The position numbers and the translations under genes are program-made. The notes beneath the pieces are model-generated. The model ran no database searches and had not been told where the DNA came from. It saw only the letters and a program-made list of their open reading frames with translations. Below, piece after piece: positions 45,501 to 53,508 of a stretch of DNA of 64,000 nt (the first letter of the stretch is position 1; each line of letters opens with the position of its first letter). This DNA comes from QQVM01 sp964544885 (GTDB lineage Bacteria; Bacteroidota; Bacteroidia; AKYH767-A; 2013-40CM-41-45), in the NCBI GenBank assembly GCA_964544885.1, contig CAZJDX010000018.1, positions 1 through 64,000 on the forward strand, written 5' to 3'.

Positions 45501-48500
45501 GTAACTTCTTTCACTGACGCTTCTTCTGTTGGTTCAGGCATTATCAACGCCTGGTCATGGGATTTTGGTGATGGTGCAACATCAACAGATCAGAACCCCG
45601 ATCATACGTATACAAGTCCGGGAACCTATACAGTGACACTGATGATAAGCAGCGCAGAAGGCTGTGTAAATCAGGTAAGCAACGATGTAACCGTGAATCC
45701 ACTGCCTGTTGCCTCGTTCACAGCAGGAAATACATGCCAGGGACAGGTTCTTAATTTTACAAATACCTCTACCGTTTCATCAGGAATTATTTCCACCTAC
45801 TCCTGGAACTTTGGTGATTCGAACAACTCTTCACTTCAGAATCCATCGCATACTTACAGCGTTTCAGGATCATACAGTGTCAGTCTGCAGGTAAGTACCG
45901 CGGGAGGATGCTCCAACAGCGTATCGCAGACAGTCAATATCAGACCCTTGCCTGTTGCAAGTTTCAGCACGATGCCGGTATGTCTTGGAAGCCCAAGCAC
46001 TTTCCTCAACACTTCCGGAATATCAACCGGATCCATCACTTCGTATACCTGGGATTTTGGAAATACGGCAACTTCAACTCAAACCAATCCTGCCCATACC
46101 TACGCATCAGCAGGCACCTATACTGTCCGACTGATCGCCGTTTCGTCTTTCGGATGTTCCGATACCGTAATTAATTCAACCCAGATCAATTCCCTTCCGC
46201 TTGCTATGGCAGGCAGCGATCAAACTATCTGTTCCGGCAGCACGGCAAACCTGACCGCCTCCGGAGGTGTTTCATATACATGGATGCCAGGTTCACTGAA
46301 CAGCGCGAACATAACTGTGAATCCGGTAACGGGTACCAACTACACGGTGAGCGTTACGGATGTTAATGGATGCAGTGCAAATGACGTGGTAAGGGTGAAT
46401 GTGAATTCGCTGCCTTCAGTTTCAGCCGGACCGGACAGAGTACTTTGTACCGGAAGTTCAGTGACTCTAAACGCGGCCGGAGGAGCCACTTATACCTGGA
46501 CTCCCGGACTAAGCACGGGCAGCAGCATCACGGTAAATCCAACGGTAAACACCACTTATACCGTTACAGGTACAGACCTGAACGGATGTACAAATTCTGA
46601 CCTCGTTACTGTCAGTGTAAATCCTTTACCGCTTGTGAATGCAGGACCTGACCGCACTATCTGTATGGGTTCAACCACTTCACTCAGCGCCAGCGGAGCA
46701 AATACCTACTTGTGGAACCCGGGAGGCAGTACAAGCTCAGGAATTCTGGTTGGTCCTGCTGCCAGCACAAATTACATAGTTACAGGTACCGATGTGTCGG
46801 GTTGCATTAACAGAGATACAGTCAGGGTCAATGTAAATCCACTGCCGGTGGTGAACCTGTCGCCCGCCTTTATCTGTCCGGGTTTCAGCACCACACTCGA
46901 CGCAGGAAATCCGGGATCAACTTTCTTCTGGTCGACAGGAGAAACAAGTCAGACCATATCAGTGAACGACTCAGGAACCTATACTGTTGAAGTTACTGGC
47001 GCTAACGGTTGTCCTGTAACAGCATCCACTGTTGTGACACTTGGAAACACCATCAATTCAGTTCCGGTGATCAGCTCGGTTTGCAGTGGAATGAATGCCA
47101 CTCTCAACGCGGGAAATCCCGGAAGCAGCTATCTCTGGTCAACAGGCAGCACCGACTCAAGTATTTCGGTGGCGACTGCAGGCAATTACAGTGTCACCAT
47201 TACTGATCCGAACGGTTGTACCGGGACTGTACTTCATACAGTCAACCTGAACCCTCTGCCTGTTGCCTCCTTCAGTGCCACTCCGGTATGTGAAGGTGAT
47301 ATAGTACTGTTTACCAATACCTCATCCGTATCATCCGGAACCATCCAGGCTTATTCCTGGGATATGGGTGACGGTTTCACCTCCTTCCAGACTCAACCTT
47401 CACATAATTACAGTAATGCCGGAACTTACAACGTCTCGCTGGTTGTTGTCAGCGATTACGGATGTAACGACAGCATTACCGGAACAGTTGAAGTGTATCC
47501 ATTACCAGTCGCATCATTCAGCAGCAGCACCGTCTGCGAAGGACAGGGTACTGCCCTTAACGATGCCACAACGATTGCAAGCGGTTCCATTAATTCCTGG
47601 AATTGGAGTTTTGGCGATGGAACGTCCGGGTCAGGGGCTTCAATCAGCCATACCTATGCGCAGCATGGATCATATTCCACAACACTGATCGTAAGTTCCG
47701 ACCATTCCTGCCGTGACACTGTGCAGCAGAATGTTACTGTTCATCAGTTGCCTGAAGCCATCTTTAGTGCTCCCGATGCCTGTGTTAACAGTCCCGTGCA
47801 GCTGACAAATAACTCTTCGGCGGGTACTGGCTCCATTCTACTCTATACATGGGATCTGGGAGATGGTAATACCTCAAATTCTTCAGCACCTGTTTACCAG
47901 TATACGGTTGAAGGAAGCTATACCATCAGTCTGCATATCACTTCCAGTGTGGGTTGTACACATTCACTTACGGATGTGATTACAGTACATCCTGAACCGG
48001 TCAGCGCATTCACCAGTCCGGCAAGCTGTGAAAGCTCTTCAACCCGGTTCACCAATACTTCTTCCATTGTCAGCGGAAGTATCAGCAATTACTATTGGGA
48101 TTTCGGAGACAACTCCAGCTCAAACGACATTGAACCTTCGCACAGCTATGCAGGATCCGGCAATTATACGGTACGTCTGATCACCACTTCAGCTTTTGGC
48201 TGCAGGGATACTGTACAACAGACCACGATTGTCCATCCAGACCCTGTTGCGGCTTATACTGCAATGAATGTATGTGAAGGAGCCCCTGTGGAATTTCTTG
48301 AAAGTTCTGCCATCAGCTCCGGAATCATAACATCCTGGTCATGGGATTTTGGCGATGGAACCGGATCATCACTCGATGAACCCGTCCATATTTACAATAA
48401 TTCAGGTTCATATCCGGTGAGCCTGATTGTCACCTCGGCAGAAGGATGCACGGATGAACTCATATCCAACGTGGTGATCTATCCAAATCCGGTAGCTGCA

Positions 48501-50246
48501 TTTCTTTCCAGCAATGTTTGTCTTGGAAATAACAGCACCTTTATAAACCAGTCGGGTGTGGCAGGAGGAATATCTTATAGCAGTCACTGGGATTTCAGTG
48601 ACGGCAACCAAAGTTCCCAAACCAACCCGACGCATACGTTCAGCGGCTCTGGTATCTACACTGTACAGTTGAATATTACAACGGTCCATGGTTGTGTCAA
48701 CAGTACAACGCAAAATGCCCGCATTTACTTACCACCGGTAACTTTATTCTCGGCAGACGATGTTTGTCGCGGAGGAATTACCAGTTTTAATGATAATTCA
48801 TATTCACAGGATGGAAACATTGTAAGATGGTACTGGAATTTTGGAGACGGCTCCGCTTCCACGGAAGGTAATCCGGCTCACCTCTATACTCAGTCAGGAA
48901 AATATGGTGTGTCACTTACCACTACAACATCCTTCGGTTGCAGCAGTCCTTATCAGGATACAGTAGAAATCTATGAAAGACCTGTGGCGGGAATTCAGAC
49001 CGCGAATGTATGTGAAGGGATGCCTGTTCAGTTCATCAACACTTCGGTGAACAATACCGGTACTTCAGTAAGTTATCTTTGGGACCTCGGAAACGGGTTT
49101 ACTTCCGCTGATTCAAGCATCACCTATCTCTTCCCGCAACCGGGCACCTATGACATTACGCTCACCTCTACTTCCGATGCGGGTTGTTCAGATACCCAAT
49201 TGCACAGGTTATCCGTTTATCCGAATCCTGAGGTATTGTTCGCCGCTAACGAAGCCTGTGAGAATGCCAATCTTGCCTTCCTGAATCAGTCAGGAATTCA
49301 GACCGGAAGCATCCAGTCTTATCAATGGGATTTCGGTGACGGCAGCAGCGGCAGCAACAGAAATCCGATTCATAATTATTCAACAGCCGGAACCTATCAG
49401 GTAAGCCTGACTGCGGTTTCGGATCAGGGATGTGTGAACAACAGAATCGCACAAGTCATCATACATCCGCAACCGCATGTTCAGTTCTCCGGTTCGTATC
49501 AGGGATGCGCGCCACTCAATGCCAACTTCCTGAATACTTCGGTGATCAGCAGTGGAAACATCAGCGGATGGTTGTGGAACTTTGGCGATGGAAACATTTC
49601 CACGGAAGAGCATCCTGTTCATACCTATACTCTGGGAGGTAGCTGGAACATCAGCCTTACCGTTGTTTCGGATCAGGGATGCCAGGCGACTTACACCGCT
49701 CCGGCATCGGTACGGACATACCCTCAGCCGGATGCTGACTTTACAGCAAATCCTCTGGTGAGTGATAATGTGAGTCCGACGGTCCACTTTACAAATCTAT
49801 CCAGCGGTTTTACTTCCTATATCTGGAATTTTGGCGATGGAACATCAACAAGTCATGAACTCAATCCGGTTCATACCTTTTCCGATACCGGAACTTATAC
49901 AGCACGATTGATTACGATAAATTCTTACGGATGCAGAGACACCATGCTCCGTCATATCGAGATCCGGCCTAAATCGACATTATTTGCTCCCAACTGTTTC
50001 ACGCCGAACGGTGACGGTCATAACGATAAGTTCAGACCCTATTATACCAATATGACAGATATTCAGGTGTGGATATTTGACCGGTGGGGACTGCTGCTAA
50101 CCAGCTGGGATGGATTGGAAGGAAACTGGGACGGATATTATGGAGGAGAAAAATGTCAGCAAGACACCTATGTCTACAAGATCAGAGGACTTGGGGTTGA
50201 CGGAAAGTATTCAGAGTGGGTTGGACATGTAAGTATTGTGTACTAA
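42528..50246 (+). CDS. Giant PKD/Ig-repeat adhesin with T9SS type B sorting domain
   Basis: This is a 2572-residue surface protein. The signal peptide (about 1-27) is followed by a conserved N-terminal module (SHTMGADLTYECLGG, FYRDC; about 28-385). One SprB-like repeat (about 390-455), two PKD domains (about 460-620), five Ig-like domains (624-979), three PKD (979-1223), five Ig-like (1223-1581) and eleven PKD (1581-2480, roughly 82 residues each) come next. PKD domains show W-x-FGDG and a Cys pair. The last 90 residues (CFTPNGDGHNDKF, IFDRWGLLL, YVYKIRG) are a gliding-motility type B sorting domain. It probably mediates adhesion; there is no enzyme motif. It is followed by a terminator. Confidence 0.92.
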   Translation: MRLKLQLSRTVFLAMMMLSLFIKTGSASHTMGADLTYECLGGNTYRVTLSFYRDCIGIPAPANPLVYVRSASCGQNLNVTVSPRPGTGQEVTPSCSSSVTTCSGGTFTGIQEWVYDGIITLPMNCTDWVFSYSLCCRNAAITTITNPGTSTFYIYSTLNNVVSTCNSSPTFSNKPVPFLCLGQQYCFNHGAYDPDGDSLVYELITPKQTAGADVVYMAPYNASNPLNSFPATSFNPVTGDICLNPQNIEVTVMAVLVKEYRNGVLIGSVERDLQLTVMNCANNLPSLTGINGTNDFSITVCANAETCFDIFSIDPDAGQTLEVNWDNGIAGASFSSSGGTRPTGTFCWTPQPSDIGSTNIFTVRVNDDACPYYGSQIYSYTVNVIGITANAGPDQLIACSDLATLTAVGSGGSGSYTYQWSNGSTSQWITVGEGTYWVTISDGTCMATDTVNVMMPYIPVAAFTHSTTTCNNLPVSFTDQSTTPGGIIWSWYWDFGDGTSSTLQNPTHLFPGAGTYDVSLIIENTLGCLDTIIQQITIADPPTADFSYSNTCVGTSVTFTDQSSPSASVSGWNWNFGDGTSSTLQNPGHTYTTTGTYTVTLITNNAFGCSDTAVRIITVNPLPVISAGADQSVCAGSSITLTASGGTSYTWMPGGSTSPTIVVNPSGSTPYVVTGEDANGCINSDTVWVSIDPLPVVTAGADVSICAGTSTTLSAGGAATYTWTPGGSTSGSIIVSPSSGTNYTVTGTDLNGCSASDIVSVNVNSIPLASAGPDQHICSGSSAVLNASGGGTYSWSPGGSTSSSITVNPSSSTTYVVTVSNGSGCSAQDSMRVFVHPPPSVSLQSLFLCTGSTTTLDAGPGMSSYLWTPNGETTQTLVVTTGGNYGVTVTDSLGCSSTASASVTMGTAIAINLDDVFFCQGDSAILDVGYSGLTYNWSTGQTTQAITIYNQGSYSVTVNDTSGCSGSITINAQTNPIPVANFTTNSVCAGTVTSFTDASSVGSGIINAWSWDFGDGATSTDQNPDHTYTSPGTYTVTLMISSAEGCVNQVSNDVTVNPLPVASFTAGNTCQGQVLNFTNTSTVSSGIISTYSWNFGDSNNSSLQNPSHTYSVSGSYSVSLQVSTAGGCSNSVSQTVNIRPLPVASFSTMPVCLGSPSTFLNTSGISTGSITSYTWDFGNTATSTQTNPAHTYASAGTYTVRLIAVSSFGCSDTVINSTQINSLPLAMAGSDQTICSGSTANLTASGGVSYTWMPGSLNSANITVNPVTGTNYTVSVTDVNGCSANDVVRVNVNSLPSVSAGPDRVLCTGSSVTLNAAGGATYTWTPGLSTGSSITVNPTVNTTYTVTGTDLNGCTNSDLVTVSVNPLPLVNAGPDRTICMGSTTSLSASGANTYLWNPGGSTSSGILVGPAASTNYIVTGTDVSGCINRDTVRVNVNPLPVVNLSPAFICPGFSTTLDAGNPGSTFFWSTGETSQTISVNDSGTYTVEVTGANGCPVTASTVVTLGNTINSVPVISSVCSGMNATLNAGNPGSSYLWSTGSTDSSISVATAGNYSVTITDPNGCTGTVLHTVNLNPLPVASFSATPVCEGDIVLFTNTSSVSSGTIQAYSWDMGDGFTSFQTQPSHNYSNAGTYNVSLVVVSDYGCNDSITGTVEVYPLPVASFSSSTVCEGQGTALNDATTIASGSINSWNWSFGDGTSGSGASISHTYAQHGSYSTTLIVSSDHSCRDTVQQNVTVHQLPEAIFSAPDACVNSPVQLTNNSSAGTGSILLYTWDLGDGNTSNSSAPVYQYTVEGSYTISLHITSSVGCTHSLTDVITVHPEPVSAFTSPASCESSSTRFTNTSSIVSGSISNYYWDFGDNSSSNDIEPSHSYAGSGNYTVRLITTSAFGCRDTVQQTTIVHPDPVAAYTAMNVCEGAPVEFLESSAISSGIITSWSWDFGDGTGSSLDEPVHIYNNSGSYPVSLIVTSAEGCTDELISNVVIYPNPVAAFLSSNVCLGNNSTFINQSGVAGGISYSSHWDFSDGNQSSQTNPTHTFSGSGIYTVQLNITTVHGCVNSTTQNARIYLPPVTLFSADDVCRGGITSFNDNSYSQDGNIVRWYWNFGDGSASTEGNPAHLYTQSGKYGVSLTTTTSFGCSSPYQDTVEIYERPVAGIQTANVCEGMPVQFINTSVNNTGTSVSYLWDLGNGFTSADSSITYLFPQPGTYDITLTSTSDAGCSDTQLHRLSVYPNPEVLFAANEACENANLAFLNQSGIQTGSIQSYQWDFGDGSSGSNRNPIHNYSTAGTYQVSLTAVSDQGCVNNRIAQVIIHPQPHVQFSGSYQGCAPLNANFLNTSVISSGNISGWLWNFGDGNISTEEHPVHTYTLGGSWNISLTVVSDQGCQATYTAPASVRTYPQPDADFTANPLVSDNVSPTVHFTNLSSGFTSYIWNFGDGTSTSHELNPVHTFSDTGTYTARLITINSYGCRDTMLRHIEIRPKSTLFAPNCFTPNGDGHNDKFRPYYTNMTDIQVWIFDRWGLLLTSWDGLEGNWDGYYGGEKCQQDTYVYKIRGLGVDGKYSEWVGHVSIVY
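44397..45462 (+). repeat. Five-domain Ig-like block, copy 1
   Basis: Three domains with a CxGSS...YTWxPGGSTS signature are followed by two with an STG/NGxTT signature. The same order and near-equal length (1066 versus 1074 bp) recur at 46195-47268, separated by three PKD domains. Confidence 0.75.
46195..47268 (+). repeat. Five-domain Ig-like block, copy 2
   Basis: This is the second copy of the block above: three PG-type Ig-like domains, then two STG-type domains, in the same order. It suggests an ancient internal duplication inside the gene. Confidence 0.75.
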
Positions 50247-50284
50247 AGAAAGTGCGTTTGCTTTTTCATGGTGTGTTGGAAAGA

Positions 50285-50317
50285 CCTCCGGTGCAAACCG
50301 GGGGCTCTTTCTTTTTT
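50285..50317 (+). terminator. Terminator of the giant adhesin gene
   Basis: CCTCCGGT pairs with ACCGGGGG (one G-U pair, loop GCAA), followed by a T-rich tail (TCTTTCTTTTTT). It lies 38 bases past the stop. Confidence 0.85.
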
Positions 50318-50328
50318 AAGGAGAGGGA

Positions 50329-50514
50329 TCAGTATCTCCATCCCGGTGGATAAACTGTCCGCGTATAGGGTTTTGTCCTGGCTACCGACTTGAGGTAAGC
50401 AATGTGAGGTGGTGTGCCAAAAATCGATCTAAGTTTTCTGAATTCATCCAGCAACCTTTGCTGTACCTGATTTCTCGGTGTGAATCCGGCGGAATTAAAC
50501 TCTGAATAGCTCAT
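50329..50514 (-). CDS. Possible 61-residue small protein
   Basis: An ATG-started frame with a soluble, basic product ending in a Pro/Tyr-rich tail (YPPGWRY). Upstream is only a partial -7 match. It converges on the giant gene and could use the same hairpin as terminator. No homology is recognised; it could be a chance frame. Confidence 0.3.
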   Translation of the reverse strand: MSYSEFNSAGFTPRNQVQQRLLDEFRKLRSIFGTPPHIAYLKSVARTKPYTRTVYPPGWRY

Positions 50515-50800
50515 GCTGATTAATTTGTTTATACAAGATATTCTCCATTGTCTGATTATTCAATAAATATTGGTTTCACCGGTTTAATCATGGGTGAGCA
50601 GTCGGATGAACAGGGTTAAAGAACTTTATACGGAATACTCCGGAAGCAAGGAAATTAAACCAAGATCCTGAACCCGGGAAAAGAAAGTAAAGGCAACAAA
50701 ATAATAATCGTAGCTGAACGAAAGAGTTTTTCAAGACAATTACGGAGAACCCGGTGGAAAATCCATTGCCTTAAAAGCTGCACCAAATTTTCCTATAACG

Positions 50801-50833
50801 TCAAAGCCCTTCCGCTTGCGAAAGGGCTTTTGA
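50801..50833. terminator. Terminator-like hairpin beside the structured element
   Basis: AAAGCCCTT (50803-50811) pairs perfectly with AAGGGCTTT (50822-50830) around a 10-base loop. T runs are short on both sides (four on plus, three on minus), so direction is uncertain. It lies 19 bases from the structured element. Confidence 0.55.
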
Positions 50834-50851
50834 CTATTCACCTAAACAAAA

Positions 50852-51025
50852 ATTGAATCTGATAAAAAGGCAGGAAGGTGGCAGCGGTCAGCCGAAAACC
50901 AGGATGGAAACACAGATGACCTCTGGATGACCACTGCCGAAAAGTTCCGGAATTTGATTCGAGGGAATGAGGGGATTCACTCAAAGTCCGGATTCTCTGG
51001 CCTGCAATGAAATATCAGATTCAAT
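50852..51025. ncRNA. Candidate structured non-coding RNA (three-way junction)
   Basis: A perfect 13-bp outer helix (ATTGAATCTGATA at 50852-50864, complement at 51013-51025) and a 5-bp inner helix (50870-50874 with 51001-51005) enclose two hairpins. One is 50880-50889 with 50929-50938 (9 of 10 pairs; the C-A mismatch becomes G-U on minus), topped by CCAG/CTGG. The other is 50946-50957 with 50981-50992 (11 of 12 pairs), topped by GAAT/ATTC. A minus-strand -7 motif lies outside one end and a terminator-like hairpin outside the other. It resembles no RNA family I know. A palindromic mobile-element remnant is the alternative. Confidence 0.4.
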
Positions 51026-51068
51026 ATTCCATAATGACAAAACAAAATGAAGAACTAAATCAACCCTG

Positions 51069-51076
51069 CAAAAGTA
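51069..51076 (-). promoter_or_regulatory. -7 promoter element for the candidate ncRNA
   Basis: TACTTTTG on the minus strand is an exact TAnnTTTG match, 44 bases before the outer helix of the structured element. No -33 element was found, so support is partial. Confidence 0.4.
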
Positions 51077-51222
51077 GTCGCATTCACACTTTTTAATTTC
51101 TGTTTTATGCCAACAGATGCTTCCCGGTGGCCAACATACCGATATCGATGGCGAAAGATTTACCGGTCTTTTTGAAGAAATTACCCCTTAAAACCTTAAT
51201 TTTAGTTAAATTTTCAAACTTT

Positions 51223-51253
51223 TTTGTTTCAAGGGATGGTATTCTTAGCTTCG
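51223..51253 (+). promoter_or_regulatory. Promoter of the prolyl oligopeptidase gene
   Basis: A -33 TTTG (51223-51226), a 19-base spacer and the -7 TAGCTTCG (one mismatch, 51246-51253) precede the ATG by 25 bases. It lies downstream of the structured element, which is therefore unlikely to be this gene's leader. Confidence 0.6.
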
Positions 51254-51278
51254 CCACTATTCTTAAATCCACCAAAAC

Positions 51279-53402
51279 ATGAAACCAGCTTCAATCTTGA
51301 TTTTCGCCTTGTTCATTACCTGTAATATGGCAATAGCCCAGCTATTACCTTATCCAAAGGTTCACAAAGTGGAACAGGTTGATGATTACTTCGGTACTAA
51401 GGTTTCCGATCCGTACCGGTGGCTTGAAGATGATCATGCACCGGCTACACTTGATTTCGTGAAAGCGCAAAACAAGGTGACAGAAAATTATCTGAGTTCC
51501 ATTCCGTTCAGAAACAAAGTCAAGGAAAGACTGACACAATTGTGGAATTTTCCCAAATGGTCAGTACCGTTCAAAGGAGGAAAGAATTATTTTGTTTATA
51601 CAAATGACGGACTCCAAAATCAGTTTGTACTGAATATACTTCGTTCCGGCCCTTTCTCCAAACCGGAAACTTTTCTTGATCCGAACACACTCTCAAAAGA
51701 TGGTACCGTGAATGTATCTAATGTTTCGGCTTCGAAAGACGGAAAATATCTTGCCTATTCTTCCTCCAGCTCCGGCAGCGACTGGAACGAAATAAGAGTA
51801 ATGAACACAAGCACCGGCTCAACATCGAATGATAAGGTGGAATGGGTGAAATTTTCCGGTATCGCCTGGAAAGGGAATGGGTTTTACTATTCCCGTTACG
51901 ATGAACCAGATGCCACCGCGAAGCTGAAAGGGAAAAATGAATACCACAAGGTCTATTATCACTCCGTGGGCAATCCGCAGAAATATGATATCCTCGTTTA
52001 CCAGGATGAAAAAAATCCTCTCCGGAATTTTTACGCGGGAACAACCGATGATGAAAGATATCTCATCATCAGCGGATCAGAGGGTTCAAGCGGCAATGAC
52101 CTCATCGTAAAAGATCTCAGGAACCCTTCTTCAAATTTCGTCCGGCTTGTCGATAATTTTGACAATGATTATGCGGTGATCGGCAATGACAGTGCGAATC
52201 TTTTCATCCTGACAAATAAAAACGCGCCAAGGTATGAATTGGTCCTTGTAAATCCTCTAAGGCCTGAAATTCCCTGGAAGACTATCATTCCCCAGAGCGC
52301 TGACGTGCTGGAATCCGTTTACACAGGGAGCGATTACCTCATTGCAAAATACATGAAAGATGCCAAATCGGTGCTCAAAATTTACAGCCGGAAAGGCCAA
52401 TTCATTATGGAAGTACCGCTTGAAACACTGGGTACGGTGGATCAGCTTTCCGCGAGCACATCAGACGATTTAATGTTTTATTCGCTGGCCACCTTCACGG
52501 CACCCTCCACGATATACAGCTTCAACCTCAAGACAAGGGAACAAAAAGTATATTTCAAACCAGAACTTGAATTCAAGAGCGAAGAATATGAGACGAGGCA
52601 GGTATTTTATCCTTCAAAGGATGGTACCAGAATCCCTATGTTCATCGTTCACAAAAAAGGACTCGTGTATGATGGTAATAATCCGACACTACTTTATGCC
52701 TACGGCGGATTCAATCTTCCACAGCCTCCCATATTCAAGATTGAAAGACTGGTATTCCTGGAGAACGGCGGTGTGTTCTGTCTTGCCAATATCCGCGGGG
52801 GCGGTGAATATGGAGAAGAATGGCACGAAGCAGGAACCAAATTGAAAAAGCAAAATGTCTTTGATGATTTCATCGCGGGAGCAGAATATCTGATCAGGGA
52901 AAAAATCACAAAGCCGGAAAAACTGGGAATGCAGGGCCGATCCAACGGAGGACTGCTTGTTGGCGCCGTGATGAACCAGCGTCCCGACCTGTTTAAAGTC
53001 GCGCTTCCCGTTGTAGGTGTTATGGACATGCTTCGCTATCATAAATTCACCATCGGATGGGCCTGGAAAGGCGACTATGGATCCAGCGAGGACGAAGTGA
53101 ATTTCAAGAACCTCTATGGCTACTCCCCTCTTCATAATCTGAAGGAAGGGGTAAATTATCCCGCTACACTGGTTACCACCGGCGATCACGATGATCGCGT
53201 GGTGCCAGCGCATTCATTCAAATATATTGCGACTTTACAGGAGAAGTATAAAGGAGAAAATCCGGTATTGATCAGGGTCGATATAAATACCGGACACGCC
53301 AGCACCACTGCCCTGGGCTCCAGCAAACCGGTAGCAAAACAGATTGATGAGCAAACTGACAATTTCAGCTTCCTGATGTTTAACCTGGGAATGAATCCCT
53401 GA
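51279..53402 (+). CDS. Exported prolyl oligopeptidase (S9 family)
   Basis: This is a 707-residue serine peptidase cleaving after proline in short peptides. A signal peptide (about 1-20, MAIAQ) leads into PYPKVHKVEQVDDYFGTKVSDPYRWLED, typical of the POP N-terminus. A beta-propeller (about 80-420) and an alpha/beta-hydrolase domain follow. The catalytic triad is Ser 555 (GRSNGG), Asp about 639 (GDHDDRVVP) and His 673 (NTGHAS). All three are intact. The mature enzyme is probably periplasmic. Confidence 0.94.
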   Translation: MKPASILIFALFITCNMAIAQLLPYPKVHKVEQVDDYFGTKVSDPYRWLEDDHAPATLDFVKAQNKVTENYLSSIPFRNKVKERLTQLWNFPKWSVPFKGGKNYFVYTNDGLQNQFVLNILRSGPFSKPETFLDPNTLSKDGTVNVSNVSASKDGKYLAYSSSSSGSDWNEIRVMNTSTGSTSNDKVEWVKFSGIAWKGNGFYYSRYDEPDATAKLKGKNEYHKVYYHSVGNPQKYDILVYQDEKNPLRNFYAGTTDDERYLIISGSEGSSGNDLIVKDLRNPSSNFVRLVDNFDNDYAVIGNDSANLFILTNKNAPRYELVLVNPLRPEIPWKTIIPQSADVLESVYTGSDYLIAKYMKDAKSVLKIYSRKGQFIMEVPLETLGTVDQLSASTSDDLMFYSLATFTAPSTIYSFNLKTREQKVYFKPELEFKSEEYETRQVFYPSKDGTRIPMFIVHKKGLVYDGNNPTLLYAYGGFNLPQPPIFKIERLVFLENGGVFCLANIRGGGEYGEEWHEAGTKLKKQNVFDDFIAGAEYLIREKITKPEKLGMQGRSNGGLLVGAVMNQRPDLFKVALPVVGVMDMLRYHKFTIGWAWKGDYGSSEDEVNFKNLYGYSPLHNLKEGVNYPATLVTTGDHDDRVVPAHSFKYIATLQEKYKGENPVLIRVDINTGHASTTALGSSKPVAKQIDEQTDNFSFLMFNLGMNP

Positions 53403-53470
53403 ACCATTACTTTTGAACAAAGGCACATGAAAAGTCAGGGATCTGCGTTCCTGACAATGGCTGAATTCCG

Positions 53471-53478
53471 TAAATTTG
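53471..53478 (+). promoter_or_regulatory. -7 promoter element of the double Ddl gene
   Basis: TAAATTTG is an exact TAnnTTTG match, 30 bases before the ATG at 53509. An in-frame TTG at 53476 overlaps it, so the ATG is the better start. Confidence 0.6.
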
Positions 53479-53508
53479 CTACCGGAAAATAAGGCCTCTT
53501 ATCGTGCA

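Larger units (their letters stand above)
50247..51278. other. 1-kb intergenic region with terminator, small ORF and structured element
   Basis: It holds the adhesin terminator, a weakly supported 61-codon minus frame, a terminator-like hairpin, a three-way-junction-forming element (50852-51025), a minus-strand promoter motif and the promoter of the prolyl oligopeptidase gene. No other gene is seen between 50515 and 50800. Confidence 0.6.

Noticed and set aside
50977..50998. AAAGTCCGG-like motif resembling the RNase P RNA core
   Set aside because: The surrounding conserved RNase P segments are absent and the motif is explained by hairpin B of the structured element.
50852..51025. Reading the 13-bp inverted repeat as transposon terminal repeats
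   Set aside because: No target-site duplication or transposase was found, and the internal hairpins fit a folded RNA better; kept as an alternative only.
53476..53508. TTG at 53476 as start of the double Ddl protein
   Set aside because: It lies inside an exact -7 promoter element; the ATG at 53509 begins right before the Ddl motifs.
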